Shown one piece after another: positions 16,761-24,104 of a stretch of 64,000 bases of DNA. This DNA comes from Clostridium_AW malenominatum. GTDB taxonomy: Bacteria > Bacillota > Clostridia > Clostridiales > Clostridiaceae. The notes under the pieces were generated by a model. The model saw only the letters and a list, made by a program, of their open reading frames with translations, made no database searches and was not told the origin of the DNA. Position 1 is the first letter of the stretch; each line of letters starts with the position of its first letter. A program made the position numbers and the translations under genes. The DNA lies in assembly GCF_039521365.1 (NCBI RefSeq), contig NZ_BAAACF010000001.1, positions 806,001 to 870,000 on the forward strand, read 5' to 3'.

Positions 16761-18335
16761 TTATTTGCTTCTGTTTGAAATTTCTATATTAACTCTTCTG
16801 CCACATAGCTTTTTGCCAGAGCATTCTCTAATTACTTTATCTACATCCTCTTCAATTATGTCAACAAAAGAGAATTTATCAAGTAAATCTATACTTCCTA
16901 TAGACTCTTTATATACATTTGCTTCGCTATTAAAGAACTGAAGAAGAGTTTTTGGGTTAAGCTTATCTTTACGTCCAACATTTATAAACACTCTAACATG
17001 ACTTGACTTTGAGCTGCCTATGCTGTTTTCAGTGTAATCGTAACTAACTTCTTTATCATAAACCATATTCATTAAAGCAGCAGCTACATCTACTAAGTTA
17101 TAATCATCGTCTAATTCAGTAGCAATAGGAACAAATCTCTTATAATCTTCACCCTCTAAAGTTTCCTTAACTTTTTCAAGCATGTGACTATACTTAACAT
17201 TAAATATATCATCTATAGTAGGTATTTCTTTTCTCTTAATTTTACCCTTAGTTGCTTTTTCAATTTGTTTAAGCACAGAGTATTCTCTTGCAGTAACTAA
17301 AGTGTAAGCAACACCAGTTTTATTAGCTCTTCCTGTTCTTCCTATTCTGTGAACATAAGATTCTGTATCTTGAGGAAGATCGTAGTTTATAACATGAGTT
17401 ATATTTTCAACGTCGATACCTCTTGCTGCAACGTCTGTAGCTACAAGGAAATCAAGATTATCTTCTTTAAATTTTCTTAAGGTATTCATTCTTTGACTTT
17501 GGTTCATATCTCCATGCATACCTTCTACGTTATATCCACGAACAAGCATAGCTTCAACTAATTCATCTACACCTTTTTTAGTCTTACAGAAGATTATAGC
17601 AGTATCTGGTTCATCTACATCAAGGATTCTACAGAAGGATTCAAATCTATCCTTTTGCTTTACTTCATAATAATATTGTTCAACAGTTGAAACTGTCATA
17701 GTATTTTTAAGAATAGATACATGCTTTGAATCAGGTTTCATGTATTTTTGAGCTATTTTTTTAATAGGTCCTGGCATAGTTGCAGAGAATAGCAGGGTAT
17801 GTCTATAACTATTACAGTTATTTATTATTTCTTCTATATCTTCAACAAATCCCATGTTAAGCATTTCGTCCGCTTCGTCTAATACAAGGAATTGTATATC
17901 GTCTAAATCAAGTACTCTTCTTGAAATTAAGTCAAGAACTCTTCCAGGAGTTCCAACTACTACATCAATACCCTTTTTTATAGCTTTAATTTGTCTGTCT
18001 ATAGACTGACCACCATAAACAGGTAACATTCTTAAATTTGTATGTTTTGCAATTCTTACTAGTTCTTCATTAACTTGTATAGCAAGTTCTCTAGTAGGAG
18101 TTAGTATAAGTCCTTTTATTGTATTATTTTCTCTAGTAAGATTGTTTAGCATAGGGGCTCCAAAAGCAAGAGTTTTTCCCGTTCCTGTTTGTGCCTGACC
18201 TATAACATCAAAGCCTTCTAAAACTACAGGTATAACCTGAGCTTGAATTTGTGATGGTTCCTCAAAGCCCATATCTTCAATGGCTCTAAGTATTTTTTCA
18301 TTAAGTCCTAGTTCGTTAAATTTTGTATTGTTCAT
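16761..18335 (-). CDS. DEAD-box ATP-dependent RNA helicase with DbpA-type RNA-binding domain
   Basis: 524 residues. Helicase motifs run in order: Q motif (FEEPSQIQ, about 24-31), Walker A AQTGTGKT (about 48-55), LTPTRELA, VGTPGRVLDL, DEADEMLNMGF (about 150), SATMP, DVAARGID and HRIGRTGR. The last about 75 residues (HVRVFINVGRKDKLNP to NIEISNRS) are a DbpA RNA-binding domain, which in E. coli DbpA and B. subtilis YxiN targets the helicase to 23S rRNA hairpin 92. The protein therefore probably acts in large-subunit ribosome assembly. GGAGGAAAAAA precedes the ATG. A promoter (TTGTTA/TATAAT) lies just upstream, and behind it is an independently transcribed small RNA candidate. Confidence 0.92.
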   Translation of the reverse strand: MNNTKFNELGLNEKILRAIEDMGFEEPSQIQAQVIPVVLEGFDVIGQAQTGTGKTLAFGAPMLNNLTRENNTIKGLILTPTRELAIQVNEELVRIAKHTNLRMLPVYGGQSIDRQIKAIKKGIDVVVGTPGRVLDLISRRVLDLDDIQFLVLDEADEMLNMGFVEDIEEIINNCNSYRHTLLFSATMPGPIKKIAQKYMKPDSKHVSILKNTMTVSTVEQYYYEVKQKDRFESFCRILDVDEPDTAIIFCKTKKGVDELVEAMLVRGYNVEGMHGDMNQSQRMNTLRKFKEDNLDFLVATDVAARGIDVENITHVINYDLPQDTESYVHRIGRTGRANKTGVAYTLVTAREYSVLKQIEKATKGKIKRKEIPTIDDIFNVKYSHMLEKVKETLEGEDYKRFVPIATELDDDYNLVDVAAALMNMVYDKEVSYDYTENSIGSSKSSHVRVFINVGRKDKLNPKTLLQFFNSEANVYKESIGSIDLLDKFSFVDIIEEDVDKVIRECSGKKLCGRRVNIEISNRSK

Positions 18336-18366
18336 ATATTTTTTTCCTCCAATAGTAAATCAATTA

Positions 18367-18395
18367 ATTATAATATAGTATTTCCCAATTAACAA
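18367..18395 (-). promoter_or_regulatory. Promoter of the DEAD-box helicase gene
   Basis: On the minus strand TTGTTA (18390-18395), 17 bases, TATAAT (18367-18372). The same -35/spacing/-10 occurs again upstream of the small RNA candidate, including the shared TTGTTAATTG. Confidence 0.65.
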
Positions 18396-18467
18396 GGTCA
18401 ATACTTAATTTTATAATAATCTGATTTCAACCACTTATATTCATAAATAATTACTTTAAAATAGCAC

Positions 18468-18626
18468 ATAAAAAGAGAGGGATACTCTAAAAAACCCTCT
18501 CTTAAATATTGACTTTTATATTATTCTACAGATTTATCTATATAATAAAGCCTCTTTCAAAATTCAGGGAATACCCTCACATAACGCACAGATTACTATC
18601 CTTATAGTAATTAATTATGTAGTCTA
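18468..18626 (-). ncRNA. Structured small RNA candidate with own promoter and terminator
   Basis: No credible open frame lies in this stretch. The minus strand has a TTGTTA-17-TATAAT promoter just upstream, then local stems: ATTACTAT/ATAGTAAT with loop AAGG, enclosed by ACATAA/TTATGT, and a GAGGG/CCCT hairpin. An imperfect long stem starts at CTTTATTATATAGA. It ends in a clear intrinsic terminator, AAGAGAGGG (18495-18503) pairing with CCCTCTCTT (18473-18481) followed by T-residues. The predicted transcript is about 160 nt. Because the helicase has its own promoter downstream, this is more likely a free-standing small RNA than a leader, though an attenuator role is possible. I could not match it to a known family; 6S RNA is not supported because the ends do not pair. 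Confidence 0.55.
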
Positions 18627-18632
18627 AACTTT

Positions 18633-18661
18633 ATTATACAACATAATTTTACAATTAACAA
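18633..18661 (-). promoter_or_regulatory. Promoter of the small RNA candidate
   Basis: On the minus strand TTGTTA (18656-18661), 17-base spacer, perfect TATAAT (18633-18638). Confidence 0.65.
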
Positions 18662-18680
18662 GTAGTATTTAATAAAAAAT

Positions 18681-19382
18681 TTACTCCATAGCTCTATTAA
18701 TTTCTTCAAAGCCATTTTTAAACCATAAAGGAAGGCCCTTAGGAGTTGATGCCCTTTTAAATCGTGTAACGCTTTCGGATAAAGAGTTAATACTTAAAAG
18801 TCCCACATTATTAATAGAAGGATTAAGTTTTACCACATGCTTTCCTTCAATGCATTCATTAGGAGAAGTTATGGTTAAAAACTTTCTACAATTAAAAGGC
18901 CTTACTGGGTAAATTGAACAAGCTTTTTCTTCAGATAAAAAGATACAAGGGATTTTTTTGTTTAAATAATAAAGAGCATGTTCATTATTTTCATCAATAT
19001 CCTGTCTACTTGGGATTAAAGGAGCTATGTCATCAATTTTAGCTTTTAAAATTGAGGTTTGCTCTTGAGAAAAATTAGCTTGTACATATTCTCTTATTAA
19101 TTCAGCTTCTATGGCAGTGCAATCTATATAAAGGCAACAACAATGTCCACACCCTTTGCTGCAAGAAGCATATTTTTCAAATTGAAGATTTCCTTCATCG
19201 TAAATTTCGTATAATTCTTTTAATATATTTTTTCCTTGGGAAACACTGAGGGCATTCTCATGTATTTCTTTCATAAGCATAGAAGCCATTTCATCATATG
19301 AATTATTGTTCTCTATTTCATCATAAATTATATTTTCCCCTAGATAATTCTTCCCAAGGCTTTTAAACTTTTGTTTGCTCAA
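18681..19382 (-). CDS. YkgJ-family cysteine-cluster protein
   Basis: 233 residues with the CxxCxxC(C) pattern of the YkgJ/CxxCxxCC family: CSKGCGHCCCLYIDCTA (about residues 70-86), then IPCIFLSEEKACSIYPVRPF and NCRKF. These cysteines are presumed to hold zinc or an iron-sulfur cluster; no precise reaction is known. The start is set at TTG 19382, preceded by AGGTGA. A perfect TATAAT lies between an upstream in-frame ATG (19415) and this TTG, so the longer version would overlap its own promoter. It is an isolated gene, convergent with nothing, downstream of the small RNA promoter on the same strand. Confidence 0.85.
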   Translation of the reverse strand: MSKQKFKSLGKNYLGENIIYDEIENNNSYDEMASMLMKEIHENALSVSQGKNILKELYEIYDEGNLQFEKYASCSKGCGHCCCLYIDCTAIEAELIREYVQANFSQEQTSILKAKIDDIAPLIPSRQDIDENNEHALYYLNKKIPCIFLSEEKACSIYPVRPFNCRKFLTITSPNECIEGKHVVKLNPSINNVGLLSINSLSESVTRFKRASTPKGLPLWFKNGFEEINRAME

Positions 19383-19403
19383 AGAAATCACCTGCCTCGA
19401 AAG

Positions 19404-19432
19404 ATTATAGTACATATCCAGTTTTTTTACAA
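19404..19432 (-). promoter_or_regulatory. Promoter of the YkgJ-like gene
   Basis: On the minus strand TTGTAA (19427-19432), 17 bases, TATAAT (19404-19409), 22 bases upstream of the TTG start. Confidence 0.7.
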
Positions 19433-19634
19433 GGTATCATTGACAAATTTGTAGTATGAATTGAAGAAATAGAAAATATTAGGAATTTAATGGTATAGTG
19501 GACATTTAATTGAAAGACTATATTTTAATTGAAACAATATATTTAAATGGATAAATTTTAAGGGAATAAAATATGGGTAAAAGTACAAACATATAGTAGT
19601 GTGTATTAAATTAAGGACTGGAGGTGCAAGTCAT

Positions 19635-20333
19635 ATAAGAAAATTTAAAAAAACTTCAGTAGTAATATTATTAATTTATTTTTTATTTGCGTTTAAAGGA
19701 GTAAAAGCTGAAAAAGCTATGAATTTAAAGGTTAAGTCCCCTAGAGTAGCTTATAATATATTAATTGACATAAGCGAATTTAAACTTTATTTAATAAGTA
19801 AAAAAACTAACGAAGTAATTAAAACCTATCCAATAGCTAGTGGGAAAAAAGAAACGCCATCTCCCTATGGAACTTGGACTATAACGGAAAAGTCGTCAAA
19901 TTGGGGAAAGGGCTTTGGAAGTAGATGGCTTGGCTTAAATGTGCCTTGGGGTAGGTATGGAATACACGGTACTAATAGACCAGAATCCATCAATAATCCT
20001 CTTTCTCATGGATGTATAAGGATGAATAATAAAGACGTAGAAGACTTATATAAATATGTAAATGTTGGAACGGTGGTAGTAATTTATGGAGGACCTTACA
20101 ATATGCACTGGTATTCCTTCAGAACATTAGCCCCTGGAGATAAGGGAGCGGATGTTCTGGAAGTACAAAGGGTACTGATGAATAAAAAATATTATACAGG
20201 ATCTCTAAATGGGGTTTATAGTGAATATATGAAAAGTAAAATACTTAAATTTAAAAAGGAGAATAATCTAAGGTACACTCATTTTTTAGACAAGGAATTC
20301 TACAATGCTCTAGGCATGGAACCCTTTGAATAG
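19635..20333 (+). CDS. Secreted L,D-transpeptidase (YkuD) with peptidoglycan-binding domain, possible ATA start
   Basis: Cross-links or remodels peptidoglycan outside the cell. A signal peptide (basic RKFKK, hydrophobic VVILLIYFLFAFKG, then VKA) is followed by a YkuD domain with IHGTNRPESINNPLSHGCIRM, carrying the catalytic His and Cys. A short PG_binding_1-like helical domain (GDKGADVLEVQRVLMNKKYY) follows at about residues 170-220. Translation from the only upstream start (GTG 19599) lacks a ribosome binding site and adds 12 polar residues. A perfect GGAGGTG (19620-19626) is followed after 8 bases by an in-frame ATA, which starts exactly at a normal signal peptide. I place the start there (232 residues). 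This is the second likely ATA start in the window. Confidence 0.87.
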   Translation: MRKFKKTSVVILLIYFLFAFKGVKAEKAMNLKVKSPRVAYNILIDISEFKLYLISKKTNEVIKTYPIASGKKETPSPYGTWTITEKSSNWGKGFGSRWLGLNVPWGRYGIHGTNRPESINNPLSHGCIRMNNKDVEDLYKYVNVGTVVVIYGGPYNMHWYSFRTLAPGDKGADVLEVQRVLMNKKYYTGSLNGVYSEYMKSKILKFKKENNLRYTHFLDKEFYNALGMEPFE

Positions 20334-20413
20334 CATAGCAGCATAAGGGGTATATAAGAATACATATCTTTTGTAACAACAGAACTTAAATTACACAGGA
20401 GGAGATAATAAGT

Positions 20414-20686
20414 ATGGAAAAACTTAAGGATGCAATTGAAAGAATAAAAATACTTCAATGTCCAACAGGAGAGGTAGAAAATAGAGTGGTAGGTATACTT
20501 CAAGATTATGGAGTTGCAAATAAAGATGAAATAACTATGACTAGAGATGAAGAACTAGACAGAGTTGGAGCTGAGGCTTACTGTGCTAAAATTACTACAG
20601 GAGGAGAAACTATTGTAGTTTTAGCCAAATCAGGAGAGGACGATTATGTGGCTGAGGTTGTAGATGCATACATAAGTCACGAGTAA
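20414..20686 (+). CDS. Small acidic protein of unknown function (90 residues)
   Basis: Strong GGAGGAG ribosome binding site and a complete 90-residue frame with good clostridial codon use. The sequence has two helical segments (EKLKDAIERIKIL; GEVENRVVGILQDYGV) and an alternating beta-like end (GETIVVLAKSGEDDYVAEVV). No signal peptide, membrane helix or metal motif is visible; it has two cysteines (ILQCPTG and AYCAKI). I do not recognise the family. It sits 80 bases after the L,D-transpeptidase and 88 bases before the Staygreen homologue on the same strand; co-transcription is possible. Confidence 0.75.
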   Translation: MEKLKDAIERIKILQCPTGEVENRVVGILQDYGVANKDEITMTRDEELDRVGAEAYCAKITTGGETIVVLAKSGEDDYVAEVVDAYISHE

Positions 20687-20774
20687 ATTAAAAATGAATT
20701 TTAGAGTCATAAAAGGTAAAATTACATATATTGGTTATGTAGAGGGTTTTTAATATTATTAGGGAGGAAAGAAC

Positions 20775-21248
20775 TTGGGAAGATTAAATCCAGAAAAACT
20801 AACAGTTGAGTTTAGAACAGGGGTCACCCCTACAGAACCAATAATACCAAGGAGATACACATTAACTCATTCCGATACCACGGGACAACTTTTTTTAGAT
20901 ATTGGAAGAGAGTATGCCTTTGATAAAATTACTTCCATGAGAGATGAAGTATTTGCACAATGGGTTGAAAAAGATGGGAAATACTTATATACAGTATATT
21001 TATATGTGGATAATGGAGAATTTCCCCCAGCGGTTACCGCAATTCGAAATCAGGTGTTTATTCGTGAATTACCCTTAGCTCTAGAAGCCATAAGATATGG
21101 TGACAGAGAGTTTTTTAAAACTCATGATGAGCTGAACAATGCTCCTATAATAGTTTATTTTAAATCCAAAAATCCTCAAATTAAAAGAGTTGAGAAATGG
21201 GGAACTTTTTCAAATTATGAGAATAGGAGAAAATCCACCGCTCTATGA
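20775..21248 (+). CDS. Staygreen (SGR) family protein
   Basis: 157 residues matching the Staygreen family by its N-terminal pattern LNPEKLTVEFRTGVTPTEPI, PRRYTLTHSDTTGQLFL and IGREYAFDKI. In plants SGR removes magnesium from chlorophyll a, and some bacterial homologues can dechelate Mg in vitro. This bacterium shows no sign of chlorophyll metabolism in the window, so the native substrate is unknown (perhaps another metallo-tetrapyrrole; inference). The TTG start follows AGGGAGG by about 7 bases. No signal peptide. Confidence 0.8.
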   Translation: MGRLNPEKLTVEFRTGVTPTEPIIPRRYTLTHSDTTGQLFLDIGREYAFDKITSMRDEVFAQWVEKDGKYLYTVYLYVDNGEFPPAVTAIRNQVFIRELPLALEAIRYGDREFFKTHDELNNAPIIVYFKSKNPQIKRVEKWGTFSNYENRRKSTAL

Positions 21249-21332
21249 AAATTTAATTATTGATTTTAGAGGCAATTTTTAGTATATAATTGAGTATATA
21301 AAAACGTTTTAGTAATACGAGGAGAACAATCT

Positions 21333-21671
21333 ATGAATATTCAAATTTTTGGAGCTAAAAAATGCTTCGATACAAAAAAGGCAGAAAGATATTTTAAGGA
21401 AAGAAAAATTAAATATCAATTAATTGACTTAAATGAAAAAGGGATTAGCAAGGGAGAATTGCAAAGTGTTAAAGGAGCAGTTGGCTTTGCAAAATTAATA
21501 AACACTGACTCTAAAGAATACAAAAATCTTAATGTAGATAAGATTAGAACGGACAGTATTAAAGAAGAATTACTTTTAAATAATCCTAAACTATTTAAAA
21601 CCCCCATTGTGCGCAATGGGAAAGAAGCCACTGTTGGTTATGAACCAGAAATTTGGAGTAGATGGGAGTAA
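21333..21671 (+). CDS. ArsC/Spx-like thioredoxin-fold protein
   Basis: 112 residues, the usual length of the ArsC/Spx/YffB family. The single N-terminal cysteine is in the motif GAKKCFDTKKAERYFKER; there is no CxxC, so it is not a classical Spx. The C-terminal LFKTPIVRNGKEATVGYEPE is the conserved cis-Pro (TP) loop and tail of the family. Likely a glutathione- or thiol-dependent reductase-like protein; arsenate activity cannot be inferred, since no ars genes are nearby. The ATG follows GAGGAGA. A TTGATT/TATATA promoter candidate lies upstream near 21260. Confidence 0.82.
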   Translation: MNIQIFGAKKCFDTKKAERYFKERKIKYQLIDLNEKGISKGELQSVKGAVGFAKLINTDSKEYKNLNVDKIRTDSIKEELLLNNPKLFKTPIVRNGKEATVGYEPEIWSRWE

Positions 21672-21697
21672 AACTCCCCTCCAAGTTAAACCTGTGT

Positions 21698-21880
21698 TTA
21701 TAAAGGTCTATTGCTATCAATGGCTCCAAAGTGGTATTGTTCTTTAGTTTGATTTTTTTCCTCAGTAAAAGGAAAAGGTTCACTACCCACATCGGAGCCT
21801 GTTGTAATATGATTATCCATACCTTTTAGATTAGCTTCAACTTTTCTTATGGTGTAGCTTTTGCTAGGCCTTTTTTTCAT
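21698..21880 (-). CDS. Small 60-residue protein, possibly forespore-expressed
   Basis: A 60-codon frame on the minus strand behind a very strong AGGAGGGG ribosome binding site. The peptide is hydrophilic, basic at the N-terminus (MKKRPSKSYTIRKVEANL) and Asn/Gly/Pro-containing at the C-terminus (GAIDSNRPL). It has no cysteine, signal peptide or membrane segment. I do not recognise the family. The region upstream holds a close match to a sigma-G promoter (TCATA, 18 bases, CATATTA), which would make it a spore-related small protein. That is inference only; it lacks the classical alpha/beta SASP motif. Confidence 0.65.
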   Translation of the reverse strand: MKKRPSKSYTIRKVEANLKGMDNHITTGSDVGSEPFPFTEEKNQTKEQYHFGAIDSNRPL

Positions 21881-21906
21881 TAAATTCCCCTCCTTTTATT
21901 TAGTTA

Positions 21907-21936
21907 TAATATGCTCCTTTTAAAGAAAAATTATGA
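21907..21936 (-). promoter_or_regulatory. Sigma-G-like promoter candidate
   Basis: On the minus strand TCATA (21932-21936), 18-base spacer, CATATTA (21907-21913), matching all but one base of the usual GHATR-N18-CATWHTA forespore consensus, 27 bases upstream of the small gene's start. Confidence 0.4.
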
Positions 21937-22030
21937 ATGATAAATACATATTGCACCAAGAACTATAATGGTAGTAGAATGGAATGTAAGTTACTCAATA
22001 TAACTACTTTAAGCTTTAGGGGAGGATATA

Positions 22031-23605
22031 ATGGAAAGGTCTAAATTGAGAAAAATTATATATATTTATTCAACTATAATATTAATGATTTCAATAATAA
22101 TTTTAACCCATAACCACTTAGACAATATCCAATCCATGTATAAAAAAGATATAGAAGCTTTACATAGGAATACAATTGAACTAAAGAAAAATTATATTAA
22201 AGATATAGTTAATACCACTATTCAACAAATCGATATTGAAAGAACGTGGGTAATAAAAGAATTTAATAACAATATAGACTACATTGTGAACTCGTTGAAT
22301 CTTGAAACATTAATTAAAGATAGAAATGAATATGAATTATTAATATGGGATAGAAATGAAAAACAACTTAGTTACACTTCACGTAAGATTTTGTTGAACA
22401 AGCCTATACTGTCGGAAGGGGAATTTATTAAATACATTGAAACTTATAAAATTAACAGATATAAAAATATGCAAAATAAAATTATGGCTGTAGTAGTTTC
22501 AGAAGAAACCATAGAAAAAAAGGTCCAAGATACAATGAAAGAACATATTAGAAGTATAGAACTTTCAGATAACGGATATATATGGATTAATCAAGTAATT
22601 AATTATGATGGGGGAGATAATTATGCCATCAGGTTAGTTCATCCAAATCTTAAAAATACTGAAGGCGAAATGCTATCTACAAATATTAAGGATATTAAAG
22701 GTAATTTACCTTATCTACAAGAATTAGAAGGGATAAAAGATCAGGGAGAAGTTTTTTTAGAATATTATTTTAAAAAGAAAGGCACAGATATAATTGCACA
22801 TAAAATTTCCTATGCTAAGCTATACCCTAAATATAACTGGGTAATTGCTACGGGAGTACACCTAGATGACATTGATAATATACTTAAAGATGAAGTTACA
22901 GTACTACAAAATTACTTAAGAAAACAAATTGGAAGTTCTATAAGTATAGCAATTTTTTTAAGTTTAATATTAGCTATAGTTATTTTTATTCTTGAGAAAA
23001 AGTATTATAAAATTATACAGAAGTATTATAGTTTAGTGGTTCAAGAAAAACAAATATTAGAGTGGGAAAAATTAAAAGTGGAAAATGAATATAAAAAACT
23101 AGAAAATATTGCAATTACAGATCCACTAACAAATTTGTATAATAGATATTTCATGACACATTATCTTCAGGAAGAGTTTTTAAAGTTTGAAAAGGAAAAA
23201 GTTAATTATTATATTGCAATGGGAGATGTTGACTATTTTAAAAATGTAAATGATACCTATGGTCATGAAGCAGGAGACCATGTATTAAAAGTGGTTGCTG
23301 AATTATTGAAAAGTAACATAAGTGAAAAAGATAAAGTTGCTAGGTGGGGAGGAGAAGAATTTTTAATAGTATTCTCAGATATTACAAAAGAGGATGTAAT
23401 TAAAAAGATAAATAATATAATATCTAGTTTAGAAAAACAACCTATTGAATATAGAGAAAAAACTGTAAATGTTACTATATCTTTTGGAGTTTCAAGCTTT
23501 TTAAAAGATGATAAAAACTATGAGGAGTCCTTAATAAGAGCTGATAAAGTTTTATATCATAGTAAAAGCTCAGGTAGAAACCAGGTTAATGTATACGAGA
23601 ATTAA
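22031..23605 (+). CDS. Membrane Cache-domain diguanylate cyclase (GGEEF)
   Basis: 524 residues. An N-terminal membrane helix (about 9-27), an extracellular sensor of Cache type (about 30-300, with GYIWINQVINY and YAKLYPKYNWVIATGV), a second helix (about 302-322, SISIAIFLSLILAIVIFIL) and a short coiled coil precede a GGDEF domain (about 355-520). The active-site loop reads ARWGGEEFLIVF, an active GGEEF form, with the metal and nucleotide positions DVDYFKNVNDTYGHEAGD intact. It should make cyclic di-GMP in response to an external ligand. No RxxD inhibitory site is evident directly upstream of GGEEF. The start follows GGGGAGG. A terminator follows. Confidence 0.92.
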   Translation: MERSKLRKIIYIYSTIILMISIIILTHNHLDNIQSMYKKDIEALHRNTIELKKNYIKDIVNTTIQQIDIERTWVIKEFNNNIDYIVNSLNLETLIKDRNEYELLIWDRNEKQLSYTSRKILLNKPILSEGEFIKYIETYKINRYKNMQNKIMAVVVSEETIEKKVQDTMKEHIRSIELSDNGYIWINQVINYDGGDNYAIRLVHPNLKNTEGEMLSTNIKDIKGNLPYLQELEGIKDQGEVFLEYYFKKKGTDIIAHKISYAKLYPKYNWVIATGVHLDDIDNILKDEVTVLQNYLRKQIGSSISIAIFLSLILAIVIFILEKKYYKIIQKYYSLVVQEKQILEWEKLKVENEYKKLENIAITDPLTNLYNRYFMTHYLQEEFLKFEKEKVNYYIAMGDVDYFKNVNDTYGHEAGDHVLKVVAELLKSNISEKDKVARWGGEEFLIVFSDITKEDVIKKINNIISSLEKQPIEYREKTVNVTISFGVSSFLKDDKNYEESLIRADKVLYHSKSSGRNQVNVYEN

Positions 23606-23619
23606 CTGTAAAATATATA

Positions 23620-23645
23620 AAAGCTCTCACAATGTGGGAGCTTTC
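23620..23645 (+). terminator. Terminator of the diguanylate cyclase gene
   Basis: AAAGCTCTCAC and GTGGGAGCTTT pair around a three-base loop (AAT); the T-run after it is short. Confidence 0.65.
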
Positions 23646-23661
23646 ATATTGTGTTTGAATT

Positions 23662-23692
23662 ATATTTGTTATATAATATATATAACAAATAT
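23662..23692. promoter_or_regulatory. Palindromic operator overlapping the GntR operon promoter
   Basis: ATATTTGTTATA (23662-23673) and its exact complement TATAACAAATAT (23681-23692) flank a TATAAT-like -10 region. YtrA-type GntR repressors bind such long palindromes at their own promoters, so autorepression is likely. Confidence 0.6.
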
Positions 23693-23723
23693 AACAGAAG
23701 TGAAATTCAAAAGAGGTGATGCT

Positions 23724-24095
23724 TTGATTAAGATATTATTTGATAGCGAAATACCTATATATCTTCAGCTGAAAAACGAAATTATTAAAGCCATAGCAAG
23801 GGGAGAACTAGAACAAGGAGAAACCCTTCCATCCATAAGAGATTTAAGTGTGGATATTGGAGTTAATCTTCACACCATTAACAAAGCTTATAATCTTTTA
23901 AAAGATGAGGGTTATTTAGTAATAGATAGAAGAAAAGGCGCTATGGTCAGCGTTACCACAGATAAAAAAGAAGAATTTATTGATTCTATGGAAGAAGAGT
24001 TAGAAGTTTTTCTATGTAGATGCATTTGTAAGGGCCTTACCAAAGAAGAAGTGGTTAAATTGATTAATAATAAATATGATGATATTAAAAGGTAG
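23724..24095 (+). CDS. YtrA-subfamily GntR transcriptional regulator
   Basis: 123 residues: a winged-helix GntR DNA-binding domain (PIYLQLKNEIIKAIARGELE, LPSIRDLSVDIGVNLHTINK, LKDEGYLVIDRRKGAMV) and only a short C-terminal helical tail. That is the YtrA subfamily, which usually controls a transporter or membrane-protein operon. The start is TTG 23724 after AGAGGTGAT; an upstream extension to 23589 would run backward through the promoter palindrome. It is co-transcribed with the DUF1648 membrane protein 9 bases downstream. Confidence 0.9.
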   Translation: MIKILFDSEIPIYLQLKNEIIKAIARGELEQGETLPSIRDLSVDIGVNLHTINKAYNLLKDEGYLVIDRRKGAMVSVTTDKKEEFIDSMEEELEVFLCRCICKGLTKEEVVKLINNKYDDIKR

Positions 24096-24104
24096 GTGAT
24101 GTTT

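Noticed and set aside
18468..18626. 6S RNA as identity of the small RNA candidate
   Set aside because: 6S RNA needs the 5' and 3' ends to pair in one long rod with a central bubble; here the 3' end is an independent terminator hairpin and the ends do not pair.
21333..21671. Spx global regulator
   Set aside because: The protein has a single N-terminal cysteine without the CxxC switch and lacks the usual Spx helix pattern, so a general ArsC/Spx-like label is safer.
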